Assembly (NCBI GenBank): GCA_019637645.1
Contig: JAHBVH010000001.1
Coordinates: forward strand, 1-64,000
Direction of reading: 5' to 3'
Length of the DNA: 64,000 nt
From: Caldilineaceae bacterium
Lineage (GTDB): Bacteria > Chloroflexota > Anaerolineae > Caldilineales > Caldilineaceae
In this document: positions 44,158 to 53,193 of the stretch, piece after piece
How the letters are laid out: each line of letters opens with the position of its first letter
Position numbering within the stretch: position 1 is the first letter of the stretch
Position numbers and translations under genes: made by a program
The notes under the pieces: model-generated
Databases searched by the model: none
What the model saw: the letters and a program-made list of their open reading frames with translations, nothing else
Told to the model about the DNA's origin: nothing

Positions 44158-47025
44158 CTGAAGTATCGCTATCTTATCGGCATTGATCTGGGCACGACCA
44201 ACTCGGCGGTGGCCTATGTCGATCTCCAGCAGCCAGCCGACGCTACTGGTAAACGACCCCTGCATCTGTTCCCCATTCCGCAGTTGATCGCCGCGGGAGA
44301 AGTTGCGCGCCGGCCCATGCTACCTTCTTTCCTCTATCTGCCCGGTGCTTATGATCTGCCTGCCGGTAGTACGGCCCTACCCTGGGCCGGGGAGCGCGAT
44401 TATGTGGTCGGCGAGTTTGCCCGTGAACAGGGCGCGTTGGTGGCAGGGCGCTTGGTGGCGTCGGCCAAATCCTGGCTTTCCCATGCTGGGGTAGACCGCA
44501 CTGCGCCGATTCTGCCTTGGGCGACCACCAACGATGTCGCCAAGGTGTCACCAGTCGAAGCAAGTGCCCGCTACTTACAGCACATTGGGGAAGCATGGAA
44601 CGCCATCATGGCGGCGACCGACGCGGCCGCCCACTTTGCGGACCAATTGATCATTCTAACGGTGCCAGCTTCCTTTGATGAAGTGGCGCGCGAACTAACG
44701 CTCAACGCAGCGGAACAGGCGGGTATTGCCCATGCCATTCTCCTCGAAGAACCATTAGCGGCCTTCTATGCATGGCTCTCGGTGCACGCCGGTGATTGGC
44801 ATGAGCAAATGCAAGACGGTCAGCTGATCCTGGTCTGCGATGTTGGTGGCGGCACGACCGATTTTTCGATCATTGGGGTCCATGCCGGTGAAAAAGGATT
44901 GCGTTTCAATCGCTTGGCCGTGGGTGATCACCTGATGCTCGGCGGCGATAATATTGATATCACCCTGGCGCGCTATTTGGAACGCACCTTGGCGGGCAAA
45001 AGTGGCAAAGTCGAGACGCAAGTTTGGCAGCAACTGGTTGCTCAATGTCGGAAAGCCAAAGAACGGCTCCTGACCATGGAGGACGCGCCCGATGCCAAAG
45101 TCGATGTGACGGTTGTTGGCGCAGGCAGCGGTTTGATTGCAGGGACCCGCAAAGCAACGGTAACCAGCGCCGAGGCCCAACAGATCATCTTGGAAGGCTT
45201 TTTCCCCGCCGTGCCGCTCACCGCGAAGCCAGAGCAAGCACGCCGTAGTGGCTTGGCTGAATTTGGGTTGCCCTACGTTCAAGATCCGGCCATTACGCGC
45301 CATTTGGCCGCCTTCTGGCAACGCTTTCACACGCTCTTACAAGCCGAAACCGGTCGAACCGATGTCTACCCGGATTATCTGCTCTTTAATGGCGGGGCGC
45401 TGATTCCCACGCGGATTCAGACGCGGATTCAGGCGGTTGTCCAGCAGTGGTTTCAGGCGGTGACACCGGCTGCATGGCAACCCACACCCTTAGAAAACCC
45501 CAATCCAGCGTTAGCTGTAGCTCTAGGCGCAGCCTACTATGGGCTGGTGCGTTTGGGCGAAGGGATACGGGTGGGCAGCGGTAGCCCGCGCGCCTACTAT
45601 GTTGGCGTCGCCCCCGAAGCCGAACAGGCTTTGCAGAATGCGGAAGGCGTGCCAACCCAACCGGCCGTTTGTGTCGCACCGCGTGGCGCCGAAGAAGGGT
45701 TGCGTCTCCATCTCCGCGAGCCTAGCTTTGAAGCACTGACCAATCAGCCAGTCTCCTTTCATATGTTCAGCTCCAGTACGCGGGTGGGCGACCAACCGGG
45801 GGAAATTGTGCAATTGGCGGCGGATGAGATCAGCCAACTACCGCCGATCCGCACCGTCTTGCGCTATGGCCGGAAGGGATTGGCCCAGCGGATTCCTGTG
45901 CAGCTTGCTGTCCATCTGAGCGAAGTGGGGACGTTGGAAGTTTGGTGCGAATCGCAACAGAGTAACCACCGTTGGCAATTGCGCTTTGATGTGCGCCAAC
46001 CACTGGAAGCGCAACTCACCGAGACGACCAACAGCGATGACGCACCGGTGGTGACTATGCTGTCGCCCGCGGCCATTAGCCAAGCGCAAGCGCTGATTCG
46101 CCAGACCTTTCAAGCCAGTGAGGCGCGCAAAGCCTACCCGCCCGACGCCCTGCGGCGGCGTTTGGAAGAGAGCCTAGATCTGCCCAAAGAAGATTGGCCT
46201 TTGCCGCTCTTACGCAGCTTGGCGGATACCTTTCTGGAGGTTGGCGAACCGCGCAAAGTGAGCGCCGAACATGAAATGCGTTGGTACAATTTGTTGGGCT
46301 TCTGTCTACGCCCCGGCTATGGCGATGCCTTGGACGAGTGGCGCATGAAAGAGGTGTGGAAGCTTCAACTCCAAGGACTCTCTTTTGCTCGCCAGATCCA
46401 GAATCGGGCCGAATGGTGGGTCTTCTGGCAGCGGGTGGCGGGTGGCCTGAATGTGGGCCAACAGCAGCAGCTCTATCAGCAGGCGCGCCAATATTTGCCC
46501 TCGATGAAAAAGCAAAAGAAAGGCAAAAATCACTTTGGCGGCCATTTGGGGGCGGGTGAAGAGTTGGAATTTTGGATGATGCTAGCAAACCTGGAGTGGC
46601 TGGCACCTGAGGTGAAGGTAGAATTGGGCCGTGAGCTTTGGCAAAAGTGGGGCAAGCACAAACCCCATCCCAAAGAACTGTGGGCCCTGAGCCGTTTCGG
46701 CAGCCGTATTCCCATTTATGGGCCGCTGGATCGCCTGATTGCCAGCCACGAAGCCGCCCAATGGGTGGAGAAGCTGCTTAAGCTCAAGCTAGAACCGACC
46801 AATAGCGCCGCCAATGCCCTGCTTCTCTTGGCGCGCTTCACCGATGATCGCACCCGCGACATCCCCGACGCGCTGCGCGAGCAGGTGGCCCAGTGGCTCG
46901 GCACACGTCCTGACGCAGCCCATTTCCAAGCCCTCCTCCTCAATCCGATCACGACGCTGGATCAAGCAGAGCAGGAGTGGATCTTCGGCGAATCCCTGCC
47001 CGTGGGGCTCTCATTGCTGCGCTAA
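44158..47025 (+). CDS. Hsp70-family protein with DUF3731-type C-terminus, CTG start
   Basis: A 955-residue Hsp70/actin-fold ATPase. I extend it to CTG 44158, which lies five bases after GAGGA. The first residues KYRYLIGIDLGTTNSAVAYV hold phosphate loop 1, which a start at GTG 44209 would remove. Loop 2 is LVCDVGGGTTDFSIIGV and the connector LLEEPLAAFYAWL. After the beta domain (HLSEVGTLEVWCESQQSNHRWQLRFDV) comes a 330-residue helical extension (from about residue 635) of the DUF3731 type, with YNLLGFCLRPGYGDALDEWRMKEVWKL and LWALSRFGSRIPIYGPLDR. It is similar throughout its ATPase to the preceding gene. Confidence 0.85.
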   Translation: MKYRYLIGIDLGTTNSAVAYVDLQQPADATGKRPLHLFPIPQLIAAGEVARRPMLPSFLYLPGAYDLPAGSTALPWAGERDYVVGEFAREQGALVAGRLVASAKSWLSHAGVDRTAPILPWATTNDVAKVSPVEASARYLQHIGEAWNAIMAATDAAAHFADQLIILTVPASFDEVARELTLNAAEQAGIAHAILLEEPLAAFYAWLSVHAGDWHEQMQDGQLILVCDVGGGTTDFSIIGVHAGEKGLRFNRLAVGDHLMLGGDNIDITLARYLERTLAGKSGKVETQVWQQLVAQCRKAKERLLTMEDAPDAKVDVTVVGAGSGLIAGTRKATVTSAEAQQIILEGFFPAVPLTAKPEQARRSGLAEFGLPYVQDPAITRHLAAFWQRFHTLLQAETGRTDVYPDYLLFNGGALIPTRIQTRIQAVVQQWFQAVTPAAWQPTPLENPNPALAVALGAAYYGLVRLGEGIRVGSGSPRAYYVGVAPEAEQALQNAEGVPTQPAVCVAPRGAEEGLRLHLREPSFEALTNQPVSFHMFSSSTRVGDQPGEIVQLAADEISQLPPIRTVLRYGRKGLAQRIPVQLAVHLSEVGTLEVWCESQQSNHRWQLRFDVRQPLEAQLTETTNSDDAPVVTMLSPAAISQAQALIRQTFQASEARKAYPPDALRRRLEESLDLPKEDWPLPLLRSLADTFLEVGEPRKVSAEHEMRWYNLLGFCLRPGYGDALDEWRMKEVWKLQLQGLSFARQIQNRAEWWVFWQRVAGGLNVGQQQQLYQQARQYLPSMKKQKKGKNHFGGHLGAGEELEFWMMLANLEWLAPEVKVELGRELWQKWGKHKPHPKELWALSRFGSRIPIYGPLDRLIASHEAAQWVEKLLKLKLEPTNSAANALLLLARFTDDRTRDIPDALREQVAQWLGTRPDAAHFQALLLNPITTLDQAEQEWIFGESLPVGLSLLR

Positions 47026-47039
47026 AGAATGTAATTATG

Positions 47040-47069
47040 GGCCGCGGATTTGCGCGCAAATCCGCGGCC
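47040..47069 (+). terminator. Perfect 30-base palindrome after the Hsp70 operon
   Basis: GGCCGCGGATTTGCG / CGCAAATCCGCGGCC, perfectly self-complementary with no spacer, 14 bases after the stop. No U run. Probable terminator or 3' end stabiliser. Confidence 0.65.
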
Positions 47070-47092
47070 TAATTCCTAGGTGAGGAAACAGG

Positions 47093-47560
47093 ATGATTCA
47101 AAGTTTTTGGCATGTCTCTTTTACGGTGAGCAATCTAGACCGTTCGGTCCAGTGGTACACCGCAGTGTTGGGGCTGGAATATGTGCGGGGTCAGGAACAG
47201 GCAAATGCCTACACGTCCCGGTTGGTGGGCTTTCCCGATGTCCATTTGAAGGTGGCGCAATTACGCATCCCCGGCGCGCCCACCACCCGTTCGTTACACC
47301 ATATTGAATTGGTGGAGTATGTCAACCCCCGTGGCGCGGCGATCCCCCTGGATACCAACCGGGCGGGTGTGGGCCATTGGGCCTTTCAAGTAGATGATCT
47401 ACTGGCCGAATATGCGCGGATGCAAGCGTTGGGCGTGGCCTTTAAGTCCGCGCCCAACTTTATTGAGGCCGGGGTCAACAAAGGAGGCTATACCGTCTAT
47501 TTTCTCGACCCCGATGGCATTACCCTCGAACTCGTCCAACCACCGCCGCTTGCGGCCTAA
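47093..47560 (+). CDS. VOC-family protein (glyoxalase/dioxygenase superfamily)
   Basis: A 155-residue protein of the vicinal-oxygen-chelate fold: two beta-alpha-beta-beta-beta units starting at FWHVSFTVSNLDRSVQWYTAVLGLEYV and GVGHWAFQVDDLLAEYARMQALGV. Likely metal ligands are the His in WHVSF, the Glu in HHIELVEY, the His in GVGHWAF and the Glu in DPDGITLELVQP, the full set for a metal-dependent member such as glyoxalase I, epimerase or dioxygenase. The substrate is unknown. GAGG lies upstream of the ATG. It stands alone between the Hsp70 operon and lnt. Confidence 0.88.
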   Translation: MIQSFWHVSFTVSNLDRSVQWYTAVLGLEYVRGQEQANAYTSRLVGFPDVHLKVAQLRIPGAPTTRSLHHIELVEYVNPRGAAIPLDTNRAGVGHWAFQVDDLLAEYARMQALGVAFKSAPNFIEAGVNKGGYTVYFLDPDGITLELVQPPPLAA

Positions 47561-47579
47561 GTCGCAAGTTTCCCTAGAG

Positions 47580-47612
47580 AGACTTGTCAGGTTGTCAAAA
47601 GCTGACAAGTCT
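47580..47612. terminator. Hairpin between VOC gene and lnt
   Basis: Eleven-base stem AGACTTGTCAG / CTGACAAGTCT with an eleven-base loop, between convergent genes. Confidence 0.6.
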
Positions 47613-47624
47613 GAAATTGGGAAC

Positions 47625-49154
47625 CTAGGCTATGGGCGCTGTCCGGGGCGTCGGCACGACTGTCATTGCCTTCTGTCGGCGTCCGCGCACCACTGCCCAC
47701 CCGAGGTAGAAGAGAAACCCAATCACGCTGAACCAGCCAAAGCTATCGCCGATGATACTATAGAGCGTTGCGACATGAGCCTTGACCGGCATTTGCGCAA
47801 TGAGGACCCGCTCCGTCGTCGTGAAATGATCGAGCGTGGTCAGCACCCGACCATAGGCGTCAACCGCCATGGAGGTGCCATTGGAACTTTGGCGCAAGAT
47901 GGCCGTGCCATTTTCAATCGCTCGGAAAACCGCCATCTGGGCATGAATGGCGCTCACCGCAGGCCAGTCATTCGCCGTGATCACCAGCAGATCTACTTGC
48001 TGCCGACCAGCTTGGCGCAGATTGACCACAAAATCCGCATCCCAACAGATCACCCCGGAAAGCAGGCCAAACGGGGTGGCAACAGTCTGGAGGATGCCAT
48101 CCCCGAGTAAGGTACCTTCGAGAAAATTACCCCCATATTTCACATGGTTGACAATGATCTGGCCCAGTGGATCAAAGATGAGCAAGCGATTTTCCGCCGG
48201 GCGCTCTTCGCCAGGAAAGAGGGTAAAGGTGGACATGGCGAGATAGATACTCGCTTGTTGGGCCGCGGCTTGCCCTTGGACGACCATGGCCTCGACATCC
48301 TCAGCGACGCCGGTAATGGCCGCTTCGGGCCAGTTCACTAGCTGCGCACCGGCGGCGGCCTCACGTTGGGTCGCAGCTAGGTATTGGGCATGGATGGCCT
48401 GCGTCTCTGCCCGAAAGGCGGCGCGGTCTTGGTTGTAGAGCGCCATTAGCTCCCGTACAGGACGGTGGTCGATGGTAATGCCCGCCATACGCACACTGGT
48501 GTTGGGGTGCGGGGCAAAGAGTAAGCGCGCATTGCCATAGGCCAGCACTAAAAGCAGAATCGCACCATAAAGACTCACCCCACGCCAGATGCGCTGCGGC
48601 TCAAAGCGCTGCTCCCAACTCCAGTTGACTACAGTGGCAAACCACTGCATGAGAAAGGTAATGCCCCAAATGCCGGTCAGGGCGGCTAGCTGCATGAGCG
48701 GGAGATTGCCATAGTTGACATACGCGGCTGAGCCAAAGCTACCCAAAGGACTGTTGGTCAGGTTGATAAATTCCCAGGCCGTTGCGGCCAAGGGAAAGAC
48801 CAAGGTTGCCGCAAAGCCCGGCAGGCGCGGAGCCAGCAAGCGATCTGCCAGGAAAGGCAGACAGCCCAACAATACTTGGAGGGCGATGACACCCGCTGAC
48901 ATGGGAAAAGGCAGCGGCACGAGATCGCGGGTCACATAGAGATTGACCGGAATCGCGGTCAAGGCGATCAGGAGAAAGCCGCGCACGACGGGCTGTGTGC
49001 GCGAAAAGCGGACAGTAAAGACGGTTCCTAACCAAGCGGCCAGAGGAATAATCCAATAGCCGAAGGCAAAGATACCCAACATAGTGCTAATCAACAACCA
49101 GAGATAGGACCAGCGATCTGGCTGCGTAAATGGTTTTAGGGTTGCTTGTTGCAT
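47625..49154 (-). CDS. lnt: Apolipoprotein N-acyltransferase
   Basis: About 509 residues. Adds the third acyl chain to the N-terminal cysteine of lipoproteins. Six or seven membrane helices occupy residues 15-215. The outside nitrilase-type domain follows with the catalytic Glu in LVNWPEAAITG, Lys in NHVKYGGNFLEGT and Cys in SGVICWDADF. A last helix lies near 475. CAGGAG sits six bases before ATG 49154, which I prefer to the frame start 13 codons upstream. With lspA and the SH3 lipoproteins elsewhere in the window it shows a working lipoprotein pathway. Confidence 0.92.
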   Translation of the reverse strand: MQQATLKPFTQPDRWSYLWLLISTMLGIFAFGYWIIPLAAWLGTVFTVRFSRTQPVVRGFLLIALTAIPVNLYVTRDLVPLPFPMSAGVIALQVLLGCLPFLADRLLAPRLPGFAATLVFPLAATAWEFINLTNSPLGSFGSAAYVNYGNLPLMQLAALTGIWGITFLMQWFATVVNWSWEQRFEPQRIWRGVSLYGAILLLVLAYGNARLLFAPHPNTSVRMAGITIDHRPVRELMALYNQDRAAFRAETQAIHAQYLAATQREAAAGAQLVNWPEAAITGVAEDVEAMVVQGQAAAQQASIYLAMSTFTLFPGEERPAENRLLIFDPLGQIIVNHVKYGGNFLEGTLLGDGILQTVATPFGLLSGVICWDADFVVNLRQAGRQQVDLLVITANDWPAVSAIHAQMAVFRAIENGTAILRQSSNGTSMAVDAYGRVLTTLDHFTTTERVLIAQMPVKAHVATLYSIIGDSFGWFSVIGFLFYLGWAVVRGRRQKAMTVVPTPRTAPIA

Positions 49155-49397
49155 AATAGACTCCTGCACTGTCAACTTTATCGGACGAAGCATTGTTCGT
49201 GTTGCTTGAATGTTTTATACCAGCACAAGCTGTATGGCTACACTCTACCGTCTCCAGGGTCATGGATGATAGTGCCGAAAGTCATACAGCTCGTCATAGG
49301 CGCAACCACCACTTCCTTTTTAAGAGAACGGGGATCTTGTGGTAAATTACAAGGTAGCCCAATATATCAGCCCGAAAAGATTGGAAAGGATACTTCT

Positions 49398-50273
49398 ATG
49401 GAACAACGCTTTGCCGGCAAAGTGGCGATTGTCACCGGCGCAGGGCAAGGGATCGGCAAAGGCATTGCCACCCGCTTGGCGCGCGAAGGTGCCGCGGTGG
49501 TCATCGCCGATTATAATGCCGAAACCGCTGGGCAAACGGCGCAGGAAATTGCCCAAACGACCGGGGCCAAAACCTTGGCCTATGCCGTCGATATCAGCGA
49601 TGCCGCGGCCAGTCAGCAGCTGGTGGAGGCCGTGGTGGCGCACTTTGGTCAGATCAATCTGTTGGTTAATAACGCGGGGGTCGCCCAAACCAAGCCGCTG
49701 CTCGAACTGACCGAAGCCGATTGGGATCGGGTGATCAGCGTCAATCAGCGCGGGATGTTCTTTTGTCTCCAGGCTGTGGCAGCCCAGATGATTCGGCAAA
49801 TTCCCGAAGAGTTGCGTTCTGGTACTAAGTTGGCCGATATTACCAACTTCAAACCGGCGGCGGGGCAGACTTCGGCCATCAATCAACAGAGCAACGGCAA
49901 AATTGTCAATATGTCCTCGATCTCTGGGCGACATGGCCGTCCACTCTCGGCGCATTACTCGGCTAGTAAGGCCGCGGTGATCAGCATTACCCAGTCGGCT
50001 GCGCTCGCGCTCGCCCCCTATAATATTACGGTCAACGCCGTCTGCCCTGGGGTGGTGCCAACGGCCATGTGGAAGCAGATCGACGAAGATCGGGGTAAGC
50101 TCTTTGGCACCCAACCCGGCGAAGCAATTGCCGCCTTTATCAATACTATTCCCCTGAAACGCGCCTCGACCCCGGAAGATATTGGCGGCGCGGTGGCCTT
50201 TCTCTGTTCGACCGACGCCGACTGTATCACTGGGCAAGCGCTCAATGTCGACGGCGGCTATGAGATGAACTGA
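49398..50273 (+). CDS. Short-chain dehydrogenase/reductase
   Basis: A 291-residue NAD(P)-dependent oxidoreductase. Cofactor loop VAIVTGAGQGIGKGIA, NNAG motif LLVNNAGVAQTKP, catalytic Ser in NMSSISGRHGRP and Tyr-x3-Lys in HYSASKAAV. The end GQALNVDGGYEMN is typical of classical SDRs. It is about 35 residues longer than usual because of a segment after helix alpha-5 (PEELRSGTKLADITNFKPAAGQTS) before the catalytic strand. Resemblance to acetoin/butanediol reductases is general only. AAAGGA precedes ATG 49398; the longer frame upstream is not coding. The lyase gene starts nine bases after its stop. Confidence 0.9.
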   Translation: MEQRFAGKVAIVTGAGQGIGKGIATRLAREGAAVVIADYNAETAGQTAQEIAQTTGAKTLAYAVDISDAAASQQLVEAVVAHFGQINLLVNNAGVAQTKPLLELTEADWDRVISVNQRGMFFCLQAVAAQMIRQIPEELRSGTKLADITNFKPAAGQTSAINQQSNGKIVNMSSISGRHGRPLSAHYSASKAAVISITQSAALALAPYNITVNAVCPGVVPTAMWKQIDEDRGKLFGTQPGEAIAAFINTIPLKRASTPEDIGGAVAFLCSTDADCITGQALNVDGGYEMN

Positions 50274-50282
50274 GGTCGTCCC

Positions 50283-51644
50283 ATGCCAAGTCAACTGGTT
50301 GACTCACTGATCTTTCGTGATTTTTATAGCACCGATGCCATGCGCTCGATCTTTGATGATCGGTATTTGGCCCAGTGTTGGTGCGATGTCGAAGCGGCCC
50401 TAGCGCGGGCCCAAGCCAAGCTTGGTATTGTTCCCCAAAGTGCCGCTGCTGAAATTACCCGCCAAGCGCAAGCCGCGGAGCTGGATTACGACAAGCTGCG
50501 CGCTGGCACCAATCTGGTCGGCTATCCCATTCTGCCCTTGGTGCGTCAACTGGCGGCTCGCTGTACGGGCGAAGCCGGGCGCTATGTCCATTGGGGGGCC
50601 ACCACCCAAGATATTATGGACACGGGTAATGTCCTTCAGTTGCGCGCCGCGCTTACGCTAATCGAACAAGACGTTGCCCAACTTATCACCGGGCTGGCTA
50701 AGCTGGCCGTTGCTCACCGCGATACTGTGATGGCGGGGCGAACCCACGGTCAACATGCGCTGCCTGTTACCTTTGGCTTTAAAGTAGCCGTCTGGGTTGA
50801 TGAGTTGCAACGGCATGCTGAACGGCTGGCCCAAAGCCGTCCCCGCCTGTTACGCTGTTCCTTCAATGGCGCGGCAGGAACGCTGGCCTCGTTGGGCGAT
50901 CAAGGGTGGGCGGTACACCAAGGCTTGGCGGCGGAGTTAGATCTCGCCCCGGCGGCCATTGCTTGGCACACAGCGCGCGATAGCTTTGCTGAATTTGTCG
51001 CGCTCTGTGGCCTCTTGACGGCGACGCTGGGCAAAATGGCCCGTGAAGTGGCTGTCCTGCAACAGAATGAGTTTGGCGAACTCGAAGAGCCCTTTGTGCA
51101 TGGCAAAGGCAGCTCTAGCACGATGCCGCAGAAGCGCAATCCCATTCTGTGTGAGGCTGTGATTGGCATCGCCCAACTGACGCGGCAGCATGTCCCGAGC
51201 ATGTTGAGCGCTATGCAGCCCGAGCATGAACGGGCTATGGGTGAATGGCATGTTGAATGGGATCTCCTGCCCCATGTTTCGCAACTTACCGCCGCCGCGC
51301 TACAACATAGCCTAGCGATCTTTGATGGATTGGTCGTCCATCCTATGAAGATGCGTCAAAATTTGGATCTGACCAACGGTCAAATTGTCGCTGAAGCGGT
51401 GATGATGCATTTGGGCCAATTTATCGGGCGGCAGCAAGCCCATGATGTGGTCTATGATGCTTGTGTCACGGCGGTGGCCGAAGGCCGTTCGCTCTACAGT
51501 GTCTTGGCGGCTCTTCCCGAAATTACGGCTGTGGTGCCCGATGCGGCCCTACGCCGCATGCTCGATCCGGCCAATTATACTGGCCAGGCTTCGCTGTTTA
51601 TTGACAATGTTGTCGGAAAGCTTGGGCATGGCCGAGACCGATAG
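50283..51644 (+). CDS. Fumarase/adenylosuccinate lyase superfamily enzyme
   Basis: A 453-residue homotetrameric lyase-type protein. It has YVHWGATTQDIMDTGNVLQLR, AGRTHGQHALPVTFGFKVAVW with the catalytic His, and the superfamily signature GSSTMPQKRNPILCEAVIG with the active-site Ser. The C-terminal region (RSLYSVLAALPEITAVVPDAALRRMLDPANYTGQA) is most like 3-carboxy-cis,cis-muconate cycloisomerase (PcaB) and the adenylosuccinate lyase-like group. I would not choose between them. No other aromatic-ring or purine genes lie here. It probably forms an operon with the SDR upstream, and its end overlaps the next gene by 17 bases. Confidence 0.88.
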   Translation: MPSQLVDSLIFRDFYSTDAMRSIFDDRYLAQCWCDVEAALARAQAKLGIVPQSAAAEITRQAQAAELDYDKLRAGTNLVGYPILPLVRQLAARCTGEAGRYVHWGATTQDIMDTGNVLQLRAALTLIEQDVAQLITGLAKLAVAHRDTVMAGRTHGQHALPVTFGFKVAVWVDELQRHAERLAQSRPRLLRCSFNGAAGTLASLGDQGWAVHQGLAAELDLAPAAIAWHTARDSFAEFVALCGLLTATLGKMAREVAVLQQNEFGELEEPFVHGKGSSSTMPQKRNPILCEAVIGIAQLTRQHVPSMLSAMQPEHERAMGEWHVEWDLLPHVSQLTAAALQHSLAIFDGLVVHPMKMRQNLDLTNGQIVAEAVMMHLGQFIGRQQAHDVVYDACVTAVAEGRSLYSVLAALPEITAVVPDAALRRMLDPANYTGQASLFIDNVVGKLGHGRDR

Positions 51645-52599
51645 TCCGCTGAAGCGCTTATTGCATGCTTCGATCAAAGATTTTGCTGCTTGGCTATTAA
51701 ATAGCGAAGTCTTGGAAGCTTACACCGCGAACATTGAGTTGCCTGGTGGCGAACCAATACGCGGGGATCAACTCTTTCATATTGTGTTGAATCATGGGCA
51801 AATGGTGCTGCTGCATATCGAGTTTCAAGGGCGCACCAGTCATAAGCCGATGAAATGGCGCATGCTTGATTACATGGCGCGGCTTGCCGAGCTAGAACGC
51901 GACTTTGAGTTGTATAGTGTCGTGTTTTATATTGGAGAGGGTGCTGGTGCCAGAGATACGGGAGAATACGGGGTGATGGCCCCCGATGGCACGGCAAGCT
52001 TGCGCTGGCGATATCGCGTCATCCATCTGTGGAAAATGCAGGGGGAAGAGTTGCTGGCCGCTGGCCGTCCAGGTTTATTACCCTTGGTTGGTCAAACCCG
52101 AATGGCGCAGGCCGAGCGACTGCTGCCCACCATTGTGGCACGGTTAAAACAAATTGAAGACCGAGAATTGCAAAGTCGTCTGTTTACCAGCTTGGTGGCG
52201 TTAGTTGATGACGAAGGAGTATTGAGCATGCTTGAAAAGTTGATTGAAAACGAGGAATTATTGCTCGATACGCCCTATTTGCGTCGCATACGTGAAGAAG
52301 GGCGCGAAGAAGGGCGCGAAGAAGGACGTGAAGAAGGACGTGAAGAAGGGCGTGAAGCGGGGCGCGAAGAAGGACTTGAAGCGGGGCGCGAGGAGGGATT
52401 GCGTCTAGCAAAACAACAAGCGATTCTCGATGTTGTCGCCTTACGTCTTGAACCATCGATTACGCCTTACCGTGAAGTTGAGAAAGTACTCAGACGCATT
52501 GAAGACAATTCCGTATTGGAACAACTATTAGTTGCTGCTGTTCAATCGGAAACGATCGAGGATTTCAAGAACGCGCTAGCTGCACACGTGGCGGAGTGA
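51628..52599 (+). CDS. Rpn-type nuclease-like protein with REEG repeats
   Basis: About 323 residues. The core resembles Rpn/PD-(D/E)XK transposase-like nucleases: SEVLEAYTANIELPGGEPIRGDQLFHIVLNHGQMVLLHIEFQGRTSHKPMKWRMLDYMARL has the acidic strand and E-x-Q that stands in for E-x-K. Residues about 222-256 are nine REEG/REAG-type repeats, and a helical tail follows. ATG 51628 lies inside the lyase gene; ATG 51607 is an alternative. The frame is open upstream to 51442, but that part is the lyase gene in another frame. It is distinct in sequence from the Rpn protein at 30845 but built the same way. Confidence 0.75.
   Translation: MAETDSPLKRLLHASIKDFAAWLLNSEVLEAYTANIELPGGEPIRGDQLFHIVLNHGQMVLLHIEFQGRTSHKPMKWRMLDYMARLAELERDFELYSVVFYIGEGAGARDTGEYGVMAPDGTASLRWRYRVIHLWKMQGEELLAAGRPGLLPLVGQTRMAQAERLLPTIVARLKQIEDRELQSRLFTSLVALVDDEGVLSMLEKLIENEELLLDTPYLRRIREEGREEGREEGREEGREEGREAGREEGLEAGREEGLRLAKQQAILDVVALRLEPSITPYREVEKVLRRIEDNSVLEQLLVAAVQSETIEDFKNALAAHVAE
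52291..52398. repeat. In-frame 12-base repeats of the second Rpn gene
   Basis: About nine copies of a CGYGAAGAAGGR-like unit, coding for REEG. Copies vary more than in the array at 30965. Confidence 0.85.
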
Positions 52600-52604
52600 G
52601 GACA

Positions 52605-53129
52605 ATGGTCATGAATTTTCACATCGAATTCCGCCCGCAACAGATCGATCCTACGGTTTTTCGCGCGCCAGGTGTTATCATTGTGGGCGATGTAACCCTT
52701 GCCGCAGCGTGTGGCGTCTGGTTTCATGCCTCGCTACGCGGTGACGTAGAGCCGATTGTCATCGGCCCGCGTACCAACATTCAAGAGGGCGTGATTATAC
52801 ATGTCGATCCCGGTTTCCCCGTGCGGGTGGGAACAGGCGTCACAGTCGGCCATGGGGTGATCATTCACGGGGCGACGGTCGGCGACAATGTGATTGTCGG
52901 CATGCGCTCGACGATTCTGAATGGCGCGGTGATCGGTGCCGATAGCATCGTGGGCGCAAATTCGCTGGTCACCGAGGGCAAGGAATTTCCGCCCGGTTCC
53001 CTTTTGATTGGCAGCCCTGCCCGAGTGGTACGGGCTTTGACGGTAGACGAGATTGCGCGGAATCGCCTTTCGGCAGAGACATATGTCCAACGGGCGGCCG
53101 CGTTTAAGGCCGCGCAAGCTGGCAGTTAG
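52605..53129 (+). CDS. Gamma-class carbonic anhydrase family protein
   Basis: About 174 residues forming a left-handed beta helix with hexapeptide repeats (VIIVGDVTLAAACGVWFHASLRGDVEPIVIGPRTNIQEG). The three metal-binding histidines are in VIIHVDPG and VTVGHGVIIHGATVG. The family hydrates CO2 or acts as an acyltransferase-like scaffold. GAGG lies before ATG 52605, which I chose over GTG 52596 and ATG 52611. It starts six bases after the Rpn gene stop. Confidence 0.9.
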   Translation: MVMNFHIEFRPQQIDPTVFRAPGVIIVGDVTLAAACGVWFHASLRGDVEPIVIGPRTNIQEGVIIHVDPGFPVRVGTGVTVGHGVIIHGATVGDNVIVGMRSTILNGAVIGADSIVGANSLVTEGKEFPPGSLLIGSPARVVRALTVDEIARNRLSAETYVQRAAAFKAAQAGS

Positions 53130-53193
53130 CGCTTGCGCGGTTGATCTAGTAGATAAGTATGGGCATTCTGCAGGTGGTCAGTTAGACTAAAGA

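Noticed and set aside
49146..49397. Upstream extension of the SDR frame
   Set aside because: The family start MEQRFAGKVAIVTG follows ATG 49398 with its own ribosome site; the extension overlaps the lnt promoter region.
51442..51627. Upstream extension of the second Rpn frame
   Set aside because: This is the C-terminal part of the lyase gene read in another frame.
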